Assembly (NCBI GenBank): GCA_017447265.1
Contig: JAFSOA010000015.1
Coordinates: 248,001 to 312,000 of the forward strand
Direction: 5' to 3'
Source of the DNA: Bacteroidales bacterium
GTDB taxonomy: Bacteria; Bacteroidota; Bacteroidia; Bacteroidales; UBA932
DNA length: 64,000 bases
Shown: one piece after another, positions 52,639 to 60,907 of the stretch
Position numbering within the stretch: position 1 is the first letter of the stretch
Layout: each line of letters begins with the position of its first letter
Notes under the pieces: generated by a model
The model's input: only the letters and a program-made list of their open reading frames with translations
Databases searched by the model: none
What the model was told of the DNA's origin: nothing
Position numbers and translations under genes: made by a program

Positions 52639-53769
52639 TTAGTTCAAAGGGATGGTGATACCGCCGCTGACTTTGGCGGAAGAAGACTTGACGTACAGAC
52701 CCTGTTTGCCGGAGAGAACGACTCCCTCACTGCCCGGCTGGGCTTTGACAACCAGATCGATCTTGAGACCGTGGATGTCGGGAATGGTTCCGGTCTTGGC
52801 GGCGACATGCAGTTTCAGGTTCGTGACACCCGGAGCACCGGGAGAGCCGCCGGCAACCGTAATGTCAGGCGTGATGGTGATATTTTCATCCACCTCGTCC
52901 GTTTCGACATTCTTGAGAACTTGGATGCTGTTGATGGTCACGGCCAGCGGCAGGGTATTCTCCAGCTCGATGGTCGCATCGCAGGCGGACAGCTGATACT
53001 TTCCGATCGCAATCGTATCTTTGAGCGTGTGCTTGTACGGGAGGCTGAAGGTCTCGCCGACACCGAGCTTGCAAGTATGCTTGCTGCTGAACGCAAACAC
53101 ATCGCCCTGGGTATCATCGTAGATCTTGTCCACCGGGTGCTCCGGCATATCCATCTCCAGCGACTTCAGCGAGACTTCGGTGACCACGTCCCGGACCTCG
53201 ACCGGAAGCGCGAATTCGTGAATGGCATAGGGCGCCGTCGACATGCCGGACAGGTTGAGCTCGAGCGGCGTGGACTTGCTGTAGCTGGTACCGCAGGTCA
53301 GTCCGAACGTAGCCCGGAAAGGCACCTTGGATCCCAGTGGATTGGTAGCCATGATCGTCGCGTTCTGCTCCAGCGCCTTCAGGCCCATGAATCCCATCAT
53401 GGAGACAACACCACTGACGCTGGCGCTGCGGTCTCCGGCCTTATAGGTGAAGGGGTTGCTCACGTCTCCGGCTTCTTTTTCCAACCGATGGACATTGATG
53501 GAAAAAAGATTACTGGTGGTCGCCAGTTCGAAGGAGCCGTCTTCTTTCACGGTCATGAAAGCGGACAGCATTTTTCCTATCGAGGACTGCAACAGGAGGG
53601 ATTCGACCGTGATCGGCCCGATACTGCCGACGGGCACGCTGATTTCCTCAGCAAACAAGGTGATGTCCTTGTCGAATCCTTCAGAAGTGTCGTACCGCAT
53701 GTCCGAGCAGCCCTGGAACAAGCCGGCTGACAGGACACAGGCGATACCCGTCATAATAAAACGTTTCAT
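52639..53769 (-). CDS. Lipoprotein partner of the DUF5723-type barrel
   Basis: A 376-aa lipoprotein (lipobox LFQGC, Cys21). The mature part is beta-rich, with repeated short strands typical of LEA-like or Ig-like folds (EISVPVGSIGPITVES, PFRATFGLTCGTSYSKST, TPLELNLSGMS, ATIELENTLPLAVTINSIQV). No enzyme motif. Pairs of a barrel and such a lipoprotein occur in Bacteroidota and may form a surface structure; this is inference. A TAACTTTA box overlaps the preceding terminator and may be its promoter. Confidence 0.7.
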   Translation of the reverse strand: MKRFIMTGIACVLSAGLFQGCSDMRYDTSEGFDKDITLFAEEISVPVGSIGPITVESLLLQSSIGKMLSAFMTVKEDGSFELATTSNLFSINVHRLEKEAGDVSNPFTYKAGDRSASVSGVVSMMGFMGLKALEQNATIMATNPLGSKVPFRATFGLTCGTSYSKSTPLELNLSGMSTAPYAIHEFALPVEVRDVVTEVSLKSLEMDMPEHPVDKIYDDTQGDVFAFSSKHTCKLGVGETFSLPYKHTLKDTIAIGKYQLSACDATIELENTLPLAVTINSIQVLKNVETDEVDENITITPDITVAGGSPGAPGVTNLKLHVAAKTGTIPDIHGLKIDLVVKAQPGSEGVVLSGKQGLYVKSSSAKVSGGITIPLN

Positions 53770-53825
53770 TACTTCTGTTTTGATAATTACTATTCTGTTT
53801 TGGTTTAAAAAATCTTGTAAAGTTA

Positions 53826-53857
53826 CAAAAAATGAGGCGATTCACAAGAATCACCTC
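53826..53857 (-). terminator. Rho-independent terminator of exonuclease copy 2
   Basis: On the minus strand GAGGTGATT pairs with AATCGCCTC (one T.G wobble) around CTTGTG and is followed by ATTTTTTG, 56 bp after the exonuclease stop. It separates that gene from the lipoprotein-barrel pair. Confidence 0.75.
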
Positions 53858-53912
53858 CCCTATTTGTTTCCAAACGCCCGCCAGACAGGCTTATACAGAC
53901 TGTCTTCTTCGA

Positions 53913-54407
53913 CTATAACAGGAGTTTTGCGATATGCGCACATGCCTCGGCGTCGGCCAGGGCGTGATGGTGGTGCTGAAGGTCGAAGCCGCAGGCTGCC
54001 GAGACGGTCTGGAGCTGGTGGTTGGGCAGGCGGCAGCCGAAATGGCGGCGGGAAGCCAGCAGCGTATCGTAGAAGCGATAATCCGGATAATCCATTTGAT
54101 AGACGCGATGGACGGCCTTGAGGCAGCCCTCGTCGAAACGCGCGTTATGTGCCACCAGCGGCAGGTCCTCGATCATCGGGGCGATCTTTTCCCACACGTA
54201 AGGAAATACCGGCGCCTCGTCCGTGTCACACGGCCCCAGCCCGTGCACCCGCTGGCAGAACCATTGATAGTATTCCGGTTCCGGATGGATCAACGAATAG
54301 AAGGAGTCGACAATCTCGCCGCCCCGCACGACCACCACGCCGACGCTGCATACGCTTGAGGGACACTCGTTGGCCGTTTCGAAATCAATGGCTGCGAAAT
54401 TATTCAT
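53913..54407 (-). CDS. DEDDh 3'-5' exonuclease, copy 2
   Basis: A 164-aa exonuclease of the same length as copy 1 at 50569-51063 and clearly its paralogue: long shared stretches include YSLIHPEPEYYQWFC, FPYVWEKIAPMIE, YQMDYPDYRFYDT and HHHALADAEACAHIA. The DEDDh residues are all kept (IDFETAN, VAHNARFD, HHALAD). Differences are spread over the protein and both copies are intact, so both may be active. The upstream DNA also shares GCAAGCATGGCTTT with copy 1, showing the duplication included the end of a preceding gene. Confidence 0.9.
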   Translation of the reverse strand: MNNFAAIDFETANECPSSVCSVGVVVVRGGEIVDSFYSLIHPEPEYYQWFCQRVHGLGPCDTDEAPVFPYVWEKIAPMIEDLPLVAHNARFDEGCLKAVHRVYQMDYPDYRFYDTLLASRRHFGCRLPNHQLQTVSAACGFDLQHHHHALADAEACAHIAKLLL

Positions 54408-54486
54408 AACGCGCAAGCATGGCTTTGACATCGGCGTGGATGGTGTCGCGGAAAGAGACGGGAGCGAGTACCTTCACGGTCGGAAA
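54400..54486 (-). pseudogene. C-terminal relic of a lost gene, possibly a WYL-domain regulator
   Basis: A 28-codon open remnant, ...VKVLAPVSFRDTIHADVKAMLARYE, ends in TAA overlapping the exonuclease ATG (TTATGAATAA). An in-frame stop lies immediately upstream. The pattern VKVLxPxSxRDxI...MLxxYE is reminiscent of the C-terminus of WYL-domain regulators, but with so few residues this is tentative. The AT-richer hydrolase gene starts 48 bp further on, where the rest of the gene should be. Confidence 0.5.
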
Positions 54487-54533
54487 TCATTTTCGGATTC
54501 TGGAACATTACGTACAATAGGAAGTTCATCGAC

Positions 54534-55274
54534 TTACTTACCACAATACCTTACAATTCGTAATGCGACCTCATCAGGATGGTCAACAAGCAATTGTCCG
54601 TGGTTCATCTTGGGGAATACGTCGATATCCGCGTTGGGATCCATCTTCTTCAGATGCCTTGCCTGCGGTTTGGCGGCAAAGGCTTCCAATGTGCCATACC
54701 AATAGTGTATATCGGCCCCGTGAATGAATTCCAACTTATTGGTATATACCGACTTGTAGCCATCCAGTACCGCTCTCCCGCCGCCGAACGGATACACCTT
54801 TTTGCATTCGTCCAGCAGTACATCGAAATAATGGGAGTGGAACACCCAACGCCAGAATCCTGTCCAATGATAACAAGTCCATACATTGGCGCACTGGTAG
54901 TAGCGAAGCGGCCCAACCAGCCATTGGGGCAGCGGCAAAAGCGGTGCTGCATCCAGAATGGCGTGGTCGATGACAACTTCGTCACGTTCCAGCACGCGGG
55001 ATAAAATTTTACCACCCAGCGACAGGCCATAGGCACAGTCCAGATGGCCGCCGAGTCGTTCTTTAACATAGGCAATTACCTGCTCTGCCTGATTGTCGAC
55101 GGAGGTGAACCGGGTATGAGCACCCAGTGTAAAGCCATCGACCTCAACGGCAATGATCCGGAACTTGTCTTTCAACCTTTCAATTAACGGCAGGAATATC
55201 TCATACGACACTCCCAAACCCGGAATTAACAGCAACGTCGGTGCTTTCTCTTCGCCAAATAACCTGAAATTCAT
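54534..55274 (-). CDS. Alpha/beta hydrolase, atypical base composition
   Basis: A 246-aa cytoplasmic alpha/beta-hydrolase. LLLIPGLGVSYEIFLPLI is the oxyanion region, the nucleophile Ser lies in CAYGLSLGGKILSR, and the late MNHGQLLVDHPDEVALRI contains the His. It resembles small esterase/thioesterase-like proteins found in Firmicutes and some Bacteroidota. Its codon use is visibly less GC-biased than that of its neighbours (many AAT, TAT, ATA), suggesting recent acquisition. It is flanked by a gene relic on one side and hairpin repeats on the other. No substrate can be proposed. Confidence 0.85.
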   Translation of the reverse strand: MNFRLFGEEKAPTLLLIPGLGVSYEIFLPLIERLKDKFRIIAVEVDGFTLGAHTRFTSVDNQAEQVIAYVKERLGGHLDCAYGLSLGGKILSRVLERDEVVIDHAILDAAPLLPLPQWLVGPLRYYQCANVWTCYHWTGFWRWVFHSHYFDVLLDECKKVYPFGGGRAVLDGYKSVYTNKLEFIHGADIHYWYGTLEAFAAKPQARHLKKMDPNADIDVFPKMNHGQLLVDHPDEVALRIVRYCGK

Positions 55275-55439
55275 TCCCGTTTCGAATAACTTCTATATGA
55301 ATCCTGCTATGACAAGGCAAAAATCGTCAAAAAAAATCATTTATCGCCCGTTTTCGTGCATTTTAATAAACCGCAATTTGTTCAATCAGGCTTGTGCGTC
55401 AGCGCGGAGATGGCACCCAGGGCGCTGAACACGAGCATT

Positions 55440-55471
55440 CCGGCCACGATTTCATCCATTTTCGTGGCCGG
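55440..55471. repeat. GGCCACG hairpin element, copy B
   Basis: CCGGCCACG (55440-55448) pairs with CGTGGCCGG (55463-55471). Stem and tail (GAGCTTCAATTTG) match copy A at 50249-50280, in the same orientation. Confidence 0.7.
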
Positions 55472-55491
55472 GAGCTTCAATTTGAAGTGCG

Positions 55492-55521
55492 CGGCCACGC
55501 TGGAGGGCTAAAGCGTGGCCG
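55492..55521. repeat. GGCCACG hairpin element, copy C
   Basis: CGGCCACGCT (55492-55501) and AGCGTGGCCG (55512-55521) form a perfect 10-bp stem, 20 bp after copy B. The loop differs and the GAG tail is replaced by GGCGC. Confidence 0.65.
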
Positions 55522-55618
55522 GGCGCAAGATGCGATGCGAAGAGAGGCCCGTTCAGGCCGGGCATGTCGGGAGAATGAAAGAAAGGGGCGGCCATGCGGT
55601 CACCCCTGTTCGGTAGGA

Positions 55619-55638
55619 TGCCGGAGCGAAGTCCGGCA
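55619..55638 (-). terminator. Hairpin 3' of the CE1 gene, likely terminator
   Basis: TGCCGGA and TCCGGCA pair around GCGAAG, 14 bp after the stop of the CE1 gene. A second hairpin (GGGGCGGCC...GGTCACCCC) lies 20 bp further. There is no strong U-tract. Confidence 0.5.
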
Positions 55639-55651
55639 GGACGGATTTCTT

Positions 55652-56908
<1,257 letters not shown>

Positions 56909-57697
56909 CTATTTAAAACTCTCTCCAGCCTTCTGCAAGGCTTTTGGAAGACATTCCTGCCAGAAATTCCAGTAGTGGATGCCGCTGCGGGCAATCCATT
57001 CACAGGCCAGGCCTTTCTCTTTCATGTAGTTGGCCACCGTTTCGGCATCGGCGTTGTTGACCGTCGTGTCCTCCGTCCCCACCTCGATGGTGAAGCCCGG
57101 AAAGACCTTCCTGTCGGACTGGGCGTCGATGAGCGCCTTGAACGATTTGACGTCGGTCGCCGGACTCATGGCATACGCATATTTGAACTTAGCGGGATAT
57201 TTCAGCGCGTGGTACAGCGTGCCGTAGCCGCCCATCGAAAGGCCGGCCACAGCGCGCTTGCCGTTGCACTTGTAGCGCGTTTCCACCTGCGGAATCAATT
57301 CCTCGTGCAGATAGGTCTCATAGTCTCCCACATAGAAGGTGGTCAGCGCATCGGGCATCACGATGACCATCGGCGAACCGCCATTGGCCACATAGTCGCG
57401 GTAAATGCTTACCAGATTGCCCTTTTCCGCCCAGGCATTCTGGTCGTCCCCATAACCGTGAAGCAGATACAGAAAAGGAAGCGAATGCTGCGGCTCGACA
57501 CCTTCCGGCAGCCACACCGTGTACTTCATATCCTGCTTCATCGCCGAGCTCCGAATCGTCTGATTCTTGAGCAGCAGCGCCATCACTTCCGGCTCGGGAT
57601 CCGGTTCCGGCACCGGGTCGCAGGCACTGAGCGCGAAAGAGCCCAGTGCCACGACCAGTGCAGCCAGCATTCGTGTCTTCCTGAAGAAACGGAGCAT
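56909..57697 (-). CDS. Esterase-D/CE1-family lipoprotein
   Basis: A 262-aa single-domain esterase with lipobox LSAC (Cys26) and a PEPDPEPE linker. The fold shows PFLYLLHGYGDDQNAWAE, Ser in AVAGLSMGGYGT and a terminal His in SGIHYWNFWQ. It lacks the N-terminal E-set domain of the other three esterases. The ATG overlaps the stop of the upstream lipoprotein gene (TAATG), which fixes the start and suggests translational coupling. Probably removes acetyl or hydroxycinnamoyl groups at the cell surface. Confidence 0.9.
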   Translation of the reverse strand: MLRFFRKTRMLAALVVALGSFALSACDPVPEPDPEPEVMALLLKNQTIRSSAMKQDMKYTVWLPEGVEPQHSLPFLYLLHGYGDDQNAWAEKGNLVSIYRDYVANGGSPMVIVMPDALTTFYVGDYETYLHEELIPQVETRYKCNGKRAVAGLSMGGYGTLYHALKYPAKFKYAYAMSPATDVKSFKALIDAQSDRKVFPGFTIEVGTEDTTVNNADAETVANYMKEKGLACEWIARSGIHYWNFWQECLPKALQKAGESFK

Positions 57698-59325
57698 TAC
57701 GGAATTTCGCAAACGAACTTATAACCCGTAGAACCTACGAACGTGTAAAGGCCCTGGGCATAGGATACGGTAACGGTCTCACCGGCGTTGATATCCACAC
57801 GGACGCCATCCTTCATGTAGAAGGAGCCACCGGAAACACCCCAGTCAGGGAAGTTGTAGCCGTTGCAGACCAGACCCGGCTCGGAAGCATACTCCTGGCA
57901 ATCGTACGTTCCCGAAAGATCCGTTTCGCCGTCAGCCAGCAGGAGTTCGAAAACCGCAACGATGGCATCACCGTCAAACATCGTAACCGTATGCTTCATC
58001 ACGGTGCTGCCTTCAGCCACAGGCGCGATGCCTTCCGTGGCAGGGAAAACAACCGGCTCGTCGCCGCCCGGGGTATAGTCCGGACCGGCAGCTGAGAAGG
58101 AGTAGCCCGTGGAGCCTTTGAATTCATAGGCGCCCTTGGCCAGTTTCTTCACTTCGAGGGTCTCACCGGCATTGATGTCGATACGGACACCGTCCTTCAT
58201 ATAGAAGGAGCCGCCGGAAATGCCCCAGTCAGGAAAGTTGTAGCCGTTGCAGACCAGACCCGGCTCGGAAGCGTATTCCTTGCACTCATACGTGCGGGCC
58301 AATTCGTTGTCGCCATCTGCGAGCAGCAGCTCGAACACGGCGATCAGGGCGTTGCCTTCCGTAATGTGGATGGTGTGTTTCATCACCGAGCTGCCTTCTT
58401 CGATCGGAGCGATCGATTCCGTATAGTCATACTCGATCGAGGGGCCGGACGGCGTCAGTTCGGGAATCTCACCCGTGAAGGTAGCCCAGTTCGGATAGGT
58501 TTCCTCGCTGCCCCAGGTGATGGTGAACTTCGAGCCTTTCTTGGTGACGGTGATGGGCTCCTTGTCGATGTGCGTGACAGTGGGCCATTCCCACCAGCAG
58601 GTACCCCAGTGCATGATGCCCATGCCCCATTCGCTCAGGTCGTATTCATAACCGGGAGCGTACTGGAAAGGGCCCACGTTGTCGTGATCGACGGCTGGCG
58701 TATAGATACCTTCGGCCAGGAAGCCGTCAGCGCTGTAGACATCCGCCGTCAGGGCGAAACCGTCGCCTTCAGGAGTACCCATCATGTCGAGTCGCATGTC
58801 GTCGGTACCGAGCTTGAAGGTCACGGTATTGTTGGCATTGAACGCGGCGTACAGGACCTTGGTCAGCACCATCGGTTCCGGATCGGGTTCAAAGTGGAGA
58901 TTGCCGGTCCAGGAGAGCTTGTAAGCCGCACCGCCCGCTACGAAGAGAATGGCTTTGATGCGGTAGGACTCACCTTCCTGCTGCGTCACGGTGATGGTAC
59001 CGGTTTCGACCTGCGTACCGTTGACCGAAGTCTTGCCGAGGATGAAGTTACCTTTCTTGGCGGTGGCTTCCGGAGCCTCGGTATAGGCGTTGGAGGTCAG
59101 GCAGTAGGAATCACCGATGAGCGTAGCGTCGAGCGTAACGGAGCCGCCCAGGTGGAGGTCGAAGAAGCGTTTGCCGTCGACTTTGTAGGCATCACAGCTG
59201 ACGATGGAGAAATCTTCCCCTACGGTTGGAGGCGTGAAGATGCCCTCGAGCGGATCGAGCACCGACGTCTGGCAGGAGGCCAGGCCCAGGAGCATCATAG
59301 CGAAAAGGAATATTTTCTTTTTCAT
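57697..59325 (-). CDS. Repeat-containing surface lipoprotein, putative glycan-binding protein
   Basis: A 542-aa lipoprotein (lipobox LASC, Cys18) at the position of SusE/F-like or SGBP genes after susD. Four related beta-rich units of about 110-130 residues can be seen. The last two (about 310-430 and 435-542) are near-identical in their core: YASEPGLVCNGYNFPDWG, SGGSFYMKDGVR and DINAGET. A tryptophan-rich patch (GIMHWGTCWWEWP) in the second unit may contact sugar. No named domain recognised. Glycan binding is inferred from position, export signal and exposed aromatics. Confidence 0.8.
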   Translation of the reverse strand: MKKKIFLFAMMLLGLASCQTSVLDPLEGIFTPPTVGEDFSIVSCDAYKVDGKRFFDLHLGGSVTLDATLIGDSYCLTSNAYTEAPEATAKKGNFILGKTSVNGTQVETGTITVTQQEGESYRIKAILFVAGGAAYKLSWTGNLHFEPDPEPMVLTKVLYAAFNANNTVTFKLGTDDMRLDMMGTPEGDGFALTADVYSADGFLAEGIYTPAVDHDNVGPFQYAPGYEYDLSEWGMGIMHWGTCWWEWPTVTHIDKEPITVTKKGSKFTITWGSEETYPNWATFTGEIPELTPSGPSIEYDYTESIAPIEEGSSVMKHTIHITEGNALIAVFELLLADGDNELARTYECKEYASEPGLVCNGYNFPDWGISGGSFYMKDGVRIDINAGETLEVKKLAKGAYEFKGSTGYSFSAAGPDYTPGGDEPVVFPATEGIAPVAEGSTVMKHTVTMFDGDAIVAVFELLLADGETDLSGTYDCQEYASEPGLVCNGYNFPDWGVSGGSFYMKDGVRVDINAGETVTVSYAQGLYTFVGSTGYKFVCEIP

Positions 59326-59346
59326 GATAATCTCAGTTTTTGACGA

Positions 59347-60894
59347 TTAATAGCCCGTATTCTGATCGATATTGGGATTCAGGCGTTTCTCGGTAGCAGG
59401 ATAAGGAAGCCTCTCGTGCTTGCCAGGCTTGAAACCATAGGTAGGATTGCCGCAAGGGACGTACTTGACTTGTCCGTTGACCTGCAGCTCAGGATATGTC
59501 TCGCCGTTTTTGGCCATCTTGGAACCTTCGCCCCAACGGAGCAGGTCCTGGAAGCGGGTGCCTTCGCCGAAGAGTTCGAGACGTTTCTCGAGCTTGATGT
59601 CGTCGAGCGTCACACCGTTCTTGGCGGGAAGCTGGGCGCGGGCACGGACCATATTGACATATTCGGCAGCCTTGCCGGCGTTGCCGGCGGCCAGATGAGC
59701 CTCGGCGCCGCAGAGGAGCACTTCGGCGTAACGCATCCAGATGGTGTTGGCCATATAGACGAAGTCGTTGCCCATGCCGCGCTCCTCAGCCAGGATGCGG
59801 AGTTTCCACATGAAGTAGCCTTCACCGATCACAGGGCTCTTGAGCGTGATGCCCAGTTCGCTGTTAAGCTGGTCCAGGGTCTTGATGGAGTTGTTCAGAC
59901 GATAGCCGTTCACACCTTCGGCCTTCACGAAATCATCGTACAGGCTCTTGGTCGGGACGCGGAAGCCCCAGCCGGTGTTCATCATCGGCGTATCGGAGGG
60001 CCAGTTCATCTTGTCCATACGCCAGTTGGTCATCAGGGCGTACAACGAGAAGTTCTGGAAGGAGTCGTTGTCGTCGTGGATGCGGTTGCTCTCGAAGAGG
60101 ATCTCGCTGTTGTGCTTGTGGGAAGCACGGTGGATCTGGCTGAAGTCATCCAGCAGCGCGTACTTGCCCGAATTCACCACGGCGTCGAACTGAGCGGCGG
60201 CTTCGGCATTCTTGCCCTGCCACAGATAGACCTTGCCGAGGAGCGCCTGGGCGAACTGCTTGGTGACACGCCAGGTATCGGTGTCACCGACGCCGTTCTT
60301 CTCAGCCAGCGCGCCGGATGCGATGGCCTCGGTGAGGTCCTTTTCCATCAGGCCCCAGAGTTCCTCGTCGGAACCGTTGTACACGTTGTACTCGGACGGA
60401 GCCAGTTCGTGGTCCACCACCGGCGGATTGCCCCACATCGTCTTGAGGTCGAAGTAGGCGAAGGCACGGAAGACCTTGGCCTCGGCGCGGGCCTGGCGGG
60501 CCACTGCGCCCTTTTCCTCATCGACGTGACCCAGGATGACGTTGGCCTTGTAGATCAGGGTGTAGTACGTCGTGAACATGCTCTGGATGTAATCTTCTTC
60601 TGCGTCGAAGGTGAATTCATTCAGGTGTTCCAGGTTGTTGTTGTCACCCCGCATTGAACCGCCTGCCCAGAAATCATCGGTCAGCATCGCCTTGCAGAGT
60701 TTCACGTTGTATTCCCAGCCGCGGACCTCCAGATACATCGCCACAGTGGCCGACGTAATCTGGTCATCCGTCTGGTAATAGGTATTATAGTCCAGCACGC
60801 CGTGCTGCGGGATGTCCAGCAGATTGGAGCAGGAAGTCAGGCAGAGGGTGCAGATCGCTGCGACAGCAGTCAAAAATATATTTCTCGTTTTCAT
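59347..60894 (-). CDS. SusD/RagB family lipoprotein 2
   Basis: A 515-aa SusD-type protein (lipobox LTSC, Cys22) with the mature start CSNLLDIPQHGVL. Typical blocks are EAKVFRAFAYFDLKTMWGNPP, ALLGKVYLWQGKNAEAAAQF, WMRYAEVLLCGAEAHLAAGN, VNMVRARA and the C-terminal PYPATEKRLNPNIDQNTGY. It is 13 bp after susC and 21 bp before the repeat lipoprotein. The ligand is unknown; with CE1 esterases and GH3 enzymes nearby, an esterified hemicellulose is plausible. Confidence 0.95.
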   Translation of the reverse strand: MKTRNIFLTAVAAICTLCLTSCSNLLDIPQHGVLDYNTYYQTDDQITSATVAMYLEVRGWEYNVKLCKAMLTDDFWAGGSMRGDNNNLEHLNEFTFDAEEDYIQSMFTTYYTLIYKANVILGHVDEEKGAVARQARAEAKVFRAFAYFDLKTMWGNPPVVDHELAPSEYNVYNGSDEELWGLMEKDLTEAIASGALAEKNGVGDTDTWRVTKQFAQALLGKVYLWQGKNAEAAAQFDAVVNSGKYALLDDFSQIHRASHKHNSEILFESNRIHDDNDSFQNFSLYALMTNWRMDKMNWPSDTPMMNTGWGFRVPTKSLYDDFVKAEGVNGYRLNNSIKTLDQLNSELGITLKSPVIGEGYFMWKLRILAEERGMGNDFVYMANTIWMRYAEVLLCGAEAHLAAGNAGKAAEYVNMVRARAQLPAKNGVTLDDIKLEKRLELFGEGTRFQDLLRWGEGSKMAKNGETYPELQVNGQVKYVPCGNPTYGFKPGKHERLPYPATEKRLNPNIDQNTGY

Positions 60895-60907
60895 AAGGCT
60901 GTCAGAA

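Larger units (their letters stand above)
55275..55651. other. 377-bp intergenic region with hairpin repeats, no gene
   Basis: No credible coding sequence is seen. The first 150 bp are AT-rich (probable promoter of the hydrolase), but no good -33/-7 pair was found. The rest carries the hairpins listed separately at 55440-55471, 55492-55521 and 55619-55638. Confidence 0.6.
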
